Virus record (IMG/VR): IMGVR_UViG_3300025536_000023
Span: 1 to 42,345 of that record
From: a virus
Strand: one strand, 5' to 3'
DNA length: 42,345 nucleotides
The notes under the pieces were generated by a model. The model worked only from the letters and a program-made list of their open reading frames with translations. It was not told the origin of the DNA and did not search any database. The position numbers and the translations under genes were made by a program. Below are positions 31,428-38,659 of this stretch, in pieces. Position 1 is the first letter of the stretch. Every line of letters begins with the position of its first letter.

Positions 31428-33077
31428 ATGGCCGAAGCAAAGATCGACGTGCGGATCAACGCGAGCGACCTCGAAGCGCTGCGCGGGCTCGCGGAGCGGA
31501 TGGAGAGGGCTGCGCATGTCGCTGGCGCGACGCTCAGTCCGACCATGCGCCCTGCGATGCAGCCGCCGCAGGCGGAGCAGACAGCGGGCGTGGAGCCGGA
31601 AAACGCGTACACCTCCGCCGCCTACTGGCGCTCGATCGCGGACAAGCGCGGCGACCGTACGTACAGGCTGGAGACTCGGCTCGCGGAACTCGAGCGCGCG
31701 TGCGAGACGAAGGACCGCGAGTTGGCAGACGCGCGCACCGAGATCGCGAAGCTCAAAGAGGAGGTGGACGACCAGCGAAGCTCGCTGGAAGCGTTCGACT
31801 ACGCGCCGACCAAGAAGCAACTGGAAGACCAGATCACGAAGGCGAGCAGGCTGGAGATCGAGAAGGGCCATGCGCTCAATGAAGTGATTCGGCTGCAAGG
31901 GCTGATCGAGAATTGCAGGTCCGCGTTCAGCGAGGAGCGCGCCGCGCATAACGTCACCCGCGAGTCCCTCAAGGCGACGACGCGGAAGGAAGCGCACTTG
32001 GAGCAGGAGTGCGAAGCGCTCAAGAAGGTGAACGACAACGCGCTCGCGGAGCTTCGACGGCAGCGCGGCGTATTCGAACGCGAGAGCGCGGAGCACTTCG
32101 CCACGCGGATCGCGCTGCGCGACACGTTGCGCGCCGCGGCGGAGCGCGCCAGGGAGGTGGCGGACTATGCGGAGGAAGCGAGCGAAACCGCGTACGGGAA
32201 AGACGTTCGCGAGATCGCTGCGACGTACGACGAGACGCGCGCGGCGCTGGGTCTCGACACAATCACGCTGCCGCCTGCGGCGGGCGAGACGACGAAGCAC
32301 ACGTCGCGCGAACTCGGCGCGTCGAAGCTGCGCGTGCGCGAGATCACCCCCGACGCGTCCACCGCGGAGGAGATGGCGCGGCTGTTCGACGAACAGGTGA
32401 TGGGCTACGCCGAGACCAAGGGCGAGGCGGCTGCGCCGCAGCCCGCGCGCAAGCCGTTCCGCGCTGGCGACATCGTCAAGCACCGCAGGTCCGGAGAAAA
32501 CTGGGTGCTCGCGTGCGATGAGCTCGACGGGTACGTGATGCCCGCTGGCTGGCCGGATAGCGTCGAGCCTGCGAATGGCTGCGACATCGTCAAGCCGGCG
32601 ACGGACGAGGAACGCGTCGCGATACTCAAGCAAGCGGCTGATTCCACGGGCATGCGCGCGGCACGCGCCAAGGGACAACTGGAAGCGAGCGCGCACGAGC
32701 AGCCCACGCCGGAGCCCGCGCGCCGCAGGCGCTTCCGCGCCGGCGACCACGTGCGGCTACCAGCGCAAACCACCGTGTACTCAGCCGTTCTCGACGAGAA
32801 CGACGCGGGCAGCGTCGCGATCGAAGTCTCGCGCAACGAACTGAATTGCATCAGCACGAGCGCGCTGACGTTGATCGAGCCGACGCACCGCGCGCGCCGG
32901 AATCGCGAGCTCGCGTTCCACTTCCACCGCTGGAGCATCAGCACGGACGCGGACGCGATGGACTCGGTCCCCGAGTTCGTTCGCGTCGCTGCGGAGCAGT
33001 TGCTGCGCGATCCCTTCGGGACGGAGTACGGGAGCGTCCTGGCGGACGCTGGCGCGAAGACTGGCGGTGCCAAGTGA
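31428..33077 (+). CDS. Long coiled-coil protein with two FRAGD domains (549 aa)
   Basis: Residues about 70-260 are a long coiled coil (LETRLAELERACETKDRELA; LKKVNDNALAELRRQRGVFE). Two short beta-barrel-like modules follow: PFRAGDIVKHRRSGENWVLA (from residue 343) and RFRAGDHVRLPAQTTVY (from 435). They share FRAGD and the following Val/aromatic pattern, recalling SH3- or KOW-like folds. The first continues with GYVMPAGWPDSVEPANGCDI, like small phage proteins with GWPe..a. The largest gene of the early chain; perhaps a scaffold. Not recognised as a whole. Confidence 0.68.
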   Translation: MAEAKIDVRINASDLEALRGLAERMERAAHVAGATLSPTMRPAMQPPQAEQTAGVEPENAYTSAAYWRSIADKRGDRTYRLETRLAELERACETKDRELADARTEIAKLKEEVDDQRSSLEAFDYAPTKKQLEDQITKASRLEIEKGHALNEVIRLQGLIENCRSAFSEERAAHNVTRESLKATTRKEAHLEQECEALKKVNDNALAELRRQRGVFERESAEHFATRIALRDTLRAAAERAREVADYAEEASETAYGKDVREIAATYDETRAALGLDTITLPPAAGETTKHTSRELGASKLRVREITPDASTAEEMARLFDEQVMGYAETKGEAAAPQPARKPFRAGDIVKHRRSGENWVLACDELDGYVMPAGWPDSVEPANGCDIVKPATDEERVAILKQAADSTGMRAARAKGQLEASAHEQPTPEPARRRRFRAGDHVRLPAQTTVYSAVLDENDAGSVAIEVSRNELNCISTSALTLIEPTHRARRNRELAFHFHRWSISTDADAMDSVPEFVRVAAEQLLRDPFGTEYGSVLADAGAKTGGAK

Positions 33078-33247
33078 AGTTCGCCTACACCATCGCGTCG
33101 TACATCTACGGCGGAGTCGCCGCCTGCGGCTTCCTGATCTGGTTCAACGGCGAGCCGGGAGCCCGCTACGGATTGATCGGCGGCTTGGCCTGCTTCGTCG
33201 CGTCGGTCGCTTCAGCGCTCGCGGCGGACAAGGACGGTGCCAAGTGA
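33074..33247 (+). CDS. Two-span membrane protein (57 aa)
   Basis: GTG in a GTGA overlap. Two hydrophobic segments: YTIASYIYGGVAACGFLIWF (about 4-23) and YGLIGGLACFVASVASALAA (about 32-51), joined by a short loop (NGEPGAR) and ending DKDGAK. Such a hairpin resembles small holins and inner-membrane modulators. It lies among early genes, not beside a lysin, so a role in host takeover or exclusion is equally possible. Confidence 0.62.
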   Translation: MKFAYTIASYIYGGVAACGFLIWFNGEPGARYGLIGGLACFVASVASALAADKDGAK

Positions 33248-33543
33248 CCACCACCCCCGACAAGTCGGCGCTGGCGCAGGCGCGGGAGAGGCTGAGCGAG
33301 TTCGAGAGCGGGGCCAGAGGCCCCTACTCGAACATCGCCTCCGACCTCCGCCTCGTGCTCGACGCGCTGGCGGATGCGGAGCGCGTCAACGTGAAGCTGA
33401 TCGAGTACGTCAAGGGTGCCGCCTACTGCCCGTGCTGCGAGCAGTACGACGAATGCCTCGACGGATGCACGTTCGTCAAGGACGACGGCGACGCCGCCTG
33501 TGCGATGGAACACGCCCGATCTCTGCTCAAGGACTCCCAATGA
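33244..33543 (+). CDS. Hypothetical protein with Cys cluster (99 aa)
   Basis: GTG in a GTGA overlap; 12 bases at the junction (GGTGCCAAGTGA) repeat the preceding junction. The first 60 residues form helices (LAQARERLSEFESGARGPYS; LVLDALADAERVNVKLIEY). CPCCEQYDECLDGC then places four or five Cys in a possible zinc site. Not recognised. Confidence 0.62.
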   Translation: MTTTPDKSALAQARERLSEFESGARGPYSNIASDLRLVLDALADAERVNVKLIEYVKGAAYCPCCEQYDECLDGCTFVKDDGDAACAMEHARSLLKDSQ

Positions 33544-34112
33544 CCACCCCCAACATCGACACGAAGGCGCTGCGCGATCTGGTTCACATCGCGTCCGCCA
33601 TCGAAGATCCGCCGTCAGCGGCGCAGCTTCGGGCAATCAATGCGCTCGCGGACGCCGCCCCCGCGCTGTTCGACGCGGCGGATCGGGCTCAGGCGTCCGA
33701 GGCTATCGAGAGCGCTCTGCAAGAGAGCCGCGATGGCTGGGTCAAGCTCTACACGGACGCCAACGCCGAGCGCGACGCGCTCAAGGCCGAGGTCGAGCGG
33801 CTGCGCGCCGACCATCTTCCGCACGGTTGCCGTGACGATCACCCGTTGCTTCGGCACGGCGAGAACACGGAGCCCGAGGAACTGTCATGTCCAGCTTGCG
33901 GCATCAGGGCCAAACTGGAAAGCGAGGTAGAGCGGCTGCGCGAGGCGCTCGATGGCGCGTGCGGAGCATTGTTCTCCGCTGGAAACATGCTTGACGCCAT
34001 CTGCAAGACGGACGGCGACAGAGATCGTCGTAGTTTGAGGGACCGCACTCAAACGGCTTGGATTGCGGCTTGCGCCGCCCTGCGCTCCGAGAAAGGCGAG
34101 GTGCAGGCGTGA
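33540..34112 (+). CDS. Hypothetical protein, helical with CPAC (190 aa)
   Basis: ATG in an ATGA overlap. Helical N-terminus (TKALRDLVHIASAIEDPPSA), a coiled coil at about 65-95 (RDALKAEVERLRAD), then HGCRDDHPLLRHGENT and LSCPACGIRAKLESEVERLR: a CPACG-plus-His motif that could bind zinc next to a second coiled coil. The C-terminus reads TAWIAACAALRSEKGEVQA. The coiled-coil/Cys layout is common in phage early proteins of unknown role. Confidence 0.62.
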   Translation: MTTPNIDTKALRDLVHIASAIEDPPSAAQLRAINALADAAPALFDAADRAQASEAIESALQESRDGWVKLYTDANAERDALKAEVERLRADHLPHGCRDDHPLLRHGENTEPEELSCPACGIRAKLESEVERLREALDGACGALFSAGNMLDAICKTDGDRDRRSLRDRTQTAWIAACAALRSEKGEVQA

Positions 34113-34339
34113 GATACCGAGATCCCGACTGGATGCGGACCTTTCAGCAGCCGAACATCACATGTCCATACTGCTGGCACATTGACGTTGATTCATGGGA
34201 GGTCCGTAGCAACGAATTGGAGTTCGACGAGGATGAGCACGAATGCGGCGACTGTGGAAAGCTGTTCAAGCTGTCCCGCAACGCCAAGATCACCTACACG
34301 TCCGAGAAGATCAACGAGGAAGGCGAGGTGCAGTCGTGA
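34109..34339 (+). CDS. Zinc-ribbon protein (76 aa)
   Basis: GTG in a GTGA overlap. MRYRDPDWMRTFQQPNITCP begins it. CPYCWHIDVDSW and, after an acidic stretch, ECGDCGKLFKLS give two CxxC knuckles about 30 apart, a classic zinc ribbon. It ends EEGEVQS, almost the same as the EKGEVQA end of the preceding gene, because the gene junctions share sequence. Probably protein- or nucleic-acid-binding; function unknown. Confidence 0.68.
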   Translation: MRYRDPDWMRTFQQPNITCPYCWHIDVDSWEVRSNELEFDEDEHECGDCGKLFKLSRNAKITYTSEKINEEGEVQS

Positions 34340-34752
34340 CGAGCACCACATACCAGACCGACCCTGATCCGAAGTGGGACGCTTCCCTCGCGGCGCTCCC
34401 GCCGTGGAAGTGTGGGCGGCTCGATATCTCGACATGGCTTACCGAACCCGTGCAGGCAGGGCGCGTCTTGTCCGATGTCGTCAAGTACGTCTACTTTGAG
34501 GGTGGTGAGGAGGTCATCGTCGTCGGCAAGCACGCCGACTCGATCGCCTACGCGGCGGCGCAGTACCGCAGGCTCGCCGCCGAGGTCGCTCGCCTGTCGA
34601 AGCCGTCCCCCGCCGTCGCGCGGCTGGTGGAGGCGTGCCGCGACCTGCGAGCGTTCCGCGAAGGAGCGGACGGCGCAAACCTCAACGGAACGACGCTGCT
34701 CGGGCCTCTTTGGCTCGCCCTCGCGGCGGTCGAGAAGGAGATCGGACAATGA
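34336..34752 (+). CDS. Hypothetical early protein (138 aa)
   Basis: GTG in a GTGA overlap. The N-terminal half is strand-rich (PKWDASLAALPPWKCGRLDI; VVKYVYFEGGEEVIVVGKHA). The C-terminal 60 residues are helical: KPSPAVARLVEACRDLRAF, then LWLALAAVEKEIGQ. The same C-terminal module recurs in the Lar-like gene at 36468-36791. Not recognised. Confidence 0.63.
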   Translation: MTSTTYQTDPDPKWDASLAALPPWKCGRLDISTWLTEPVQAGRVLSDVVKYVYFEGGEEVIVVGKHADSIAYAAAQYRRLAAEVARLSKPSPAVARLVEACRDLRAFREGADGANLNGTTLLGPLWLALAAVEKEIGQ

Positions 34753-35189
34753 AGTACCGATATGCAATTGACGGAGAGGTAGAGGTCGAACGATTCAACG
34801 GACCGGACGCGCCGATTCCGAAGTGGGCGACGCGCTGCACGCCGACGCTCGATTCGGAAGGCGTCTGGTTCCTGTGGTTCGGTGGAGACGACACGCTCCG
34901 TCACCGTGTCTCCATCGGCGACTGGATTGTTACGTGGAAGGGCGTTCCTCTTCGCTACAGCGACGAGGAGTTCCGTCTGTGGTATCGAGCGGATCGCAGA
35001 GAAGCCGACGCCCTCCGCCTCGCTGACGCTGCCGTGATCGCGGCGGCGAATGCGATGCTCGAACCGGACGCTACCGAAGCGTGGATCGGATGGCGGAGCA
35101 ACTTCCCGAAGCTGGCGAAAGACCTCGGGTTGGCCGTCCTCGCTCGCCGCAAGGCGCTGGCGGAGCAGGCAAAGGAGCGTGCGTCTTGA
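34749..35189 (+). CDS. Hypothetical early protein (146 aa)
   Basis: ATG in an ATGA overlap. MKYRYAIDGEVEVERFNGPD starts a strand-rich domain with VWFLWFGGDDTLRHRVSIGD, WIVTWKGVPLRYSDEEFRLW and Y. The 'GDWIVxxxGxxxxYxdexFxxxY' pattern is common in short phage proteins of unknown function. The C-terminal half is helical (ADALRLADAAVIAAANAMLE). Confidence 0.66.
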   Translation: MKYRYAIDGEVEVERFNGPDAPIPKWATRCTPTLDSEGVWFLWFGGDDTLRHRVSIGDWIVTWKGVPLRYSDEEFRLWYRADRREADALRLADAAVIAAANAMLEPDATEAWIGWRSNFPKLAKDLGLAVLARRKALAEQAKERAS

Positions 35190-35446
35190 ACGACAGCGCC
35201 AACGTCGAGCGCGACCCCGAGACGGAAGCCATGCGCCAACGGCTGCTCGCATCCGGCGCGAACATCTACCGCAACTGGGGCGCGGAGGTGAACGGCCCGT
35301 TCTGCGTCGCCCTGCCCAGCGGGGCCTTCGTCGTGGAGCGGTACGAAGATCACCCGACGCGGGCCGATGCTCGCAACGCCGGGATGTGGAGAGCGGTCAG
35401 GGCGCTTGACGCGCAGGAGCAGGCGAAGGAGGCGAGCCGTGGCTGA
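35186..35446 (+). CDS. Hypothetical early protein, TTG start (86 aa)
   Basis: TTG start chosen because it overlaps the previous stop by four bases (TTGA), like its neighbours, and GGAG lies 10 bases upstream. A helical N-terminus (ETEAMRQRLLASGANIYRNW) is followed by a short strand pair (GPFCVALPSGAFVVERYEDH) and a C-terminal helix. Not recognised. Confidence 0.6.
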   Translation: MNDSANVERDPETEAMRQRLLASGANIYRNWGAEVNGPFCVALPSGAFVVERYEDHPTRADARNAGMWRAVRALDAQEQAKEASRG

Positions 35447-35777
35447 CCGACCGAAGGCGATGTCGCTGCGCGAGGCGGTGGAGATCGTGGCGCTTGGGCG
35501 GCTCAAGTACGGCGAAAAGGTCTATTGGGACGCTCCGAAATACACGACGCCAAGGGGGCGAAAGGAAGCCGAGGCGAGGGGCTTCGTCGACTGGGACCGC
35601 GCCCGCGCCATCGTTGACGCGGCGGTCGAGGCGCATGAGGCGCGGATCAAGTGCGGGGAAGTGCAGGACGCAGAACCCTTCGACGGCGAAGCGTTCCGCG
35701 TGTCATGGGAGCGACTGTGCGATCTGGACGACAAGCTCCGCGCCCTTGAGCTCGGCCAACCCGAGGTGCAGCCGTGA
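35439..35777 (+). CDS. Hypothetical early protein (112 aa)
   Basis: GTG at 35439, eight bases inside the previous gene, with AAGGAGG about 6 bases upstream. MSLREAVEIVALGRLKYGEK is followed by VDWDRARAIVDAAVEAHEAR and a C-terminal helix (WERLCDLDDKLRALELG). Mostly helical and acidic; ends QPEVQP. Not recognised. Confidence 0.62.
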   Translation: MADRPKAMSLREAVEIVALGRLKYGEKVYWDAPKYTTPRGRKEAEARGFVDWDRARAIVDAAVEAHEARIKCGEVQDAEPFDGEAFRVSWERLCDLDDKLRALELGQPEVQP

Positions 35778-36133
35778 CCGACACGCCGAACACGAGCAGG
35801 CCGAGCGAGGCGATACAGCGGTACACGGCGCGGGTTGGATACTCCGACTACAGGACGAACTTCTGGGTTGAGATGGACGCACACGAGCAAGGTGGCTGGG
35901 TGAAGCACTCCGACGCCCTCGCGTGGGTCGCCCGTGCCCGAGATGAAGCGCGCAGGGAGGCGTGGAACAACGCGCTCGTCTGCGCCGAGAACGCCGTGCT
36001 TGAAGTTGCACGCTCGCGCAAGAACAAGCGCACCAACGCATTCACCCTGCCGCTGCAAGATATCAAGGCGATCCGCGCGCTGGCAGTCCCCACCCCCACG
36101 CCGCAGGGCGAGACGAAGGAGCAGCAGCCGTGA
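35774..36133 (+). CDS. Hypothetical early protein (119 aa)
   Basis: GTG in a GTGA overlap. After a polar N-terminus: RYTARVGYSDYRTNFWVEMD and GWVKHSDALAWVARARDEAR, then a helical segment (NNALVCAENAVLEVARSRK) and a Pro/Thr-rich tail ending GETKEQQP. The YxxWVxxxDAxxw layout is reminiscent of short phage proteins that accompany Lar-type genes. Function unknown. Confidence 0.62.
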   Translation: MTDTPNTSRPSEAIQRYTARVGYSDYRTNFWVEMDAHEQGGWVKHSDALAWVARARDEARREAWNNALVCAENAVLEVARSRKNKRTNAFTLPLQDIKAIRALAVPTPTPQGETKEQQP

Positions 36134-36471
36134 TTTCCGCCGGGCATGCCGCACTTGCACGCGCCGAAAACGGCGACTCGCGCGGGCTGGATGATGTTCC
36201 CCCGTGGCAGTTTGCGATCTGGTTCAATGAACTGAGCTTCCATTGCCCAGACAAACTCGGAGCGCCACGTTGGGAAAAGCAGCGCAACGCCCTCAGGATC
36301 GAGGTTGTGCATTCTCCTGGCGCTCGTTGCTCTCGACGTTCACCGGACGGTCGAGGCCATGCGTGGGCCGCGTCTGGCGGTTCGACGCTTGTATACGCGC
36401 CATGTCTGGCGTGTGAATGTCCGCGTATCCACACGCGCTTGGACCATCAACCGATGAAGGAGCAGCCGTGA
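36130..36471 (+). CDS. Hypothetical early protein (113 aa)
   Basis: GTG in a GTGA overlap. Contains PPWQFAIWFNELSFHCPDKL and HSPGARCSRRSPDGRG. The C-terminus CLACECPRIHTRLDHQPMKE has three close Cys and a His. Weaker composition than its neighbours and several rare codons suggest recent change or acquisition. It fits the chain exactly, with an overlap at both ends. Confidence 0.5.
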   Translation: MISAGHAALARAENGDSRGLDDVPPWQFAIWFNELSFHCPDKLGAPRWEKQRNALRIEVVHSPGARCSRRSPDGRGHAWAASGGSTLVYAPCLACECPRIHTRLDHQPMKEQP

Positions 36472-36791
36472 GCAGCGAACTGAAGGCGTGCGAGCATTGC
36501 CGAGGCGTAGCGAAGTACGAAACGGACCTCCGCAACGCGCGGGTGATGTTCTACGTCAGGTGCGATGCCTGCGGCGTTGGGACGATGGGCTACAAGACTG
36601 GTCCTGAGGCGGCAGCCGCGTGGAACCGCCGCTCCCCATCGCCCGCCGTGCTGGCGCTGGTGGAGGCGTGCAAGACGACGCTCCGCGCTTGGATGCCGTG
36701 CGGCGATCAATGCGAGTGCAGTTCGTGCGAGCAGCGCGCGGCCATCGACGACGCCCTCGCCGCCGTCGAGCGCGAGATCGGGGGTGCGTGA
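36468..36791 (+). CDS. Lar-like zinc-ribbon protein (107 aa)
   Basis: GTG in a GTGA overlap. Residues 6-55 match the restriction-alleviation Lar layout: LKACEHCRGVAKYETD, VRCDACGVGTMGYKTG, EAAAAWNRRS. That is two CxxC knuckles followed by the A.aWNrR end. The C-terminal half (SPSPAVLALVEACKTTLRAW; ALAAVEREIGGA) matches the C-terminus of the gene at 34336-34752 and is not part of Lar. Many phage proteins with this ribbon have no shown anti-restriction activity, so only the fold is claimed. Confidence 0.7.
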   Translation: MSSELKACEHCRGVAKYETDLRNARVMFYVRCDACGVGTMGYKTGPEAAAAWNRRSPSPAVLALVEACKTTLRAWMPCGDQCECSSCEQRAAIDDALAAVEREIGGA

Positions 36792-36794
36792 TCC

Positions 36795-37241
36795 ATGCGG
36801 CGCGCTCGCCAGTTCAAGTCGGACCCCGATTGGATGTCGCTCAAGGAAGCGGTGTTCATCATCAAGGGGTATGACGAAGGCGAGCCAAACATGGTCGACC
36901 GTCAAGTCGACTCGGAGCGTTACACCATCGCGCGCCGCAAGCTCTTTGCAAAAGCGTGCGAGGCGATCGGGCGCGGATACAGCGTTTCAAACTACTGGTT
37001 CCCCGCGTCTCGTGAGTCGCACTGGAAAAACACTGGCTGTTACCAGTGTGGAAAAATTGAATGCTGCCACCTTGGGTTGCGCGAAACCGAACCGCACGTG
37101 TGGAGGAGTGTGTTTCTTTGTCGCACGTGTTCCACGCAACGGAGCCTGCCGATCGAAACGGAGTGGCACGAACCTATCCCGCTGCATCAGTGCGGGCAGT
37201 TGACACCTCGACAGATGGAAAAACGGAGACGACTTTCATGA
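36795..37241 (+). CDS. Cys-rich early protein (148 aa)
   Basis: Starts MRRARQFKSDPDWMSLKEAV, followed by FIIKGYDEGEPN; the N-terminus resembles the RDPDWM start of the gene at 34109. A cluster CYQCGKIECCHLG then CRTCSTQ and HQCGQL holds seven or eight Cys and two His, enough for two zinc sites. Some GC-poorer stretches (36900-37100) differ from the neighbours. The ATG is 3 bases after the previous stop. Not recognised. Confidence 0.62.
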   Translation: MRRARQFKSDPDWMSLKEAVFIIKGYDEGEPNMVDRQVDSERYTIARRKLFAKACEAIGRGYSVSNYWFPASRESHWKNTGCYQCGKIECCHLGLRETEPHVWRSVFLCRTCSTQRSLPIETEWHEPIPLHQCGQLTPRQMEKRRRLS

Positions 37242-37774
37242 CCACCCTCCCCGCGAACAAGTATCCCGGGCGCTGCGCGTGCTGCTGCGAGCACGTCGAA
37301 GCGGGCGCCGGCGTCCTGGCGGACGTGGTGCTGCTCGAGTTCGCGCACGCGACGGTCGACACGCGCGGCCCGGTTCCGATGGGACAGTCGGCCGGCCGAT
37401 CGACGCTCGCGCGCGCCGTCTACTGCGCGTTCTGCGCGGCGAAGCGCAACGAGACGGCGCTCCCGCCCGACGGGCACTACGCCGTGCACGACAAGGACGG
37501 CAAGCTCCAGTTCTTCAAACTGGCTCGTTTCCCGCGCAGCGAGCGTAGGGGTGTGACCGCGAGCCCGTCGTGCAAGCTCGTGCTCGGCGGCAAGCCCGAC
37601 ACCCGCATCGCGGGCACCTTCGCGGCCGAGCTCGTCACGCGCGCGCTGGAAAACCCTGCGGGGGCGGCGATGCGCTACGCGCAGGAACTGGGCCGCTGCT
37701 CAAGATGCAACCGCACGCTGACCGATGAAGCGAGCCGCGCGCGCGGGCTCGGGCCGGAGTGCGCTACCCGCTGA
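37238..37774 (+). CDS. DUF6011-like zinc protein (178 aa)
   Basis: ATG at 37238 with GGAG about 10 bases upstream, overlapping the previous stop. The N-terminus has CACCCEHVEAGAG and later YCAFCAAKR, a likely first zinc site. The middle (LQFFKLARFPRSER, ASPSCKLVLGGKPD) is strand-rich. The C-terminus GRCSRCNRTLTDEASRARGL followed by GPEC is the DUF6011 signature, which usually ends phage and actinobacterial proteins of unknown function. Confidence 0.72.
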   Translation: MTTLPANKYPGRCACCCEHVEAGAGVLADVVLLEFAHATVDTRGPVPMGQSAGRSTLARAVYCAFCAAKRNETALPPDGHYAVHDKDGKLQFFKLARFPRSERRGVTASPSCKLVLGGKPDTRIAGTFAAELVTRALENPAGAAMRYAQELGRCSRCNRTLTDEASRARGLGPECATR

Positions 37775-37837
37775 CGCGGGTTGACCGACAAACAGACCAA
37801 CTGGCCCACCCTCAACTATCAAACCGGACCTCGAACC

Positions 37838-38224
37838 ATGTCCCTCGCTCACCTCCTCTCCGCGTCCCTCGCTTCGCCCGCCGCATGCGCTCCGCGCATC
37901 GAGCCCCTCGAGATCCTGGACCACTGGCACTTCAAGTCCTACCGCCGCCTGCCTGCGGCATGCCCCATCGGGTTCCGCTTCGCGGACTTCGAACGCGAGC
38001 GCGACGGCGGCGCCGGCCGCATGACGACGTACGCCTTCGTCGCGCGCGGCTGCTACGGCATGCCGAAGTTCGTCGAGGTCGGCTGGGACGGGATCGTACC
38101 GCTCGACGCGCCCGACGTTTGGAGCGCGCGGCTCGAGACGATCGCCGCCGCGGCGTGGGAGTCGAGCGAGACGATCGCGAGCGCGCGGAAATTATTTGTT
38201 GCTTCCACCTCGGCGCCGCACTAG
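37838..38224 (+). CDS. Hypothetical protein (128 aa)
   Basis: ATG at 37838 preferred over an upstream in-frame TTG at 37781. MSLAHLLSASLASPAACAPR leads to strand-rich sequence (ILDHWHFKSYRRLPAACPIG; MTTYAFVARGCYGMPKFVEV). It has no SD, so translation may rely on a weak site. Not recognised. The chain of 4-bp overlaps ends before this gene. Confidence 0.58.
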   Translation: MSLAHLLSASLASPAACAPRIEPLEILDHWHFKSYRRLPAACPIGFRFADFERERDGGAGRMTTYAFVARGCYGMPKFVEVGWDGIVPLDAPDVWSARLETIAAAAWESSETIASARKLFVASTSAPH

Positions 38225-38234
38225 CTTTCGCACC

Positions 38235-38570
38235 ATGAAGACCAAGCCGACCAAGGACGCGCGCCGCGCGTCGACCAAGAGCGCGCAGCGCAAGGCTCCT
38301 ACCCCCGCGTCCGGTGCCGTAGACGACGCGCCGCGCACGTGGAACACCCTCGGCGTCGCGTCTCTGTTCGCGACGACCCCCGCGCGCGTCATGCGCGCCG
38401 TCGCGTGCGGCGACTTGACTTCGACCGTGCGCATCGTCGGCGGGGACCAGAAGCCGCGCTTCGCGTTCACGCTGTTCGACGTGGCGACGTACGCCCGCCT
38501 GCTCGTCAAGCGCGCCCCCGAAAGCGAAACGGGGGCCGCGGCCAAGCGGTTCCTCGACAGCGTCCAGTAG
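38235..38570 (+). CDS. Basic protein with possible helix-turn-helix (111 aa)
   Basis: A Lys/Arg/Ala-rich N-terminus (MKTKPTKDARRASTKSAQRK) precedes WNTLGVASLFATTPARVMRA, which resembles the first helices of an excisionase/MerR-type winged helix. It continues with TVRIVGGDQKPRFAFTLFDV, fitting a wing, and a C-terminal helix. It may bind DNA. No SD is visible before the ATG at 38235. Confidence 0.52.
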   Translation: MKTKPTKDARRASTKSAQRKAPTPASGAVDDAPRTWNTLGVASLFATTPARVMRAVACGDLTSTVRIVGGDQKPRFAFTLFDVATYARLLVKRAPESETGAAAKRFLDSVQ

Positions 38571-38659
38571 CGTCTGCGTTCGTGTCCGTGTTCGCGCGCG
38601 TCGCACGCGCAACCCGAGAGCCCCACCGGGGGCCATCCCGTCAACCGAAAGAGAGAGCC

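Noticed and set aside
36468-36791. Calling the Lar-like gene 'lar'
   Set aside because: The ribbon fits, but only the first half matches, and many phage proteins with this ribbon are not restriction-alleviation proteins.
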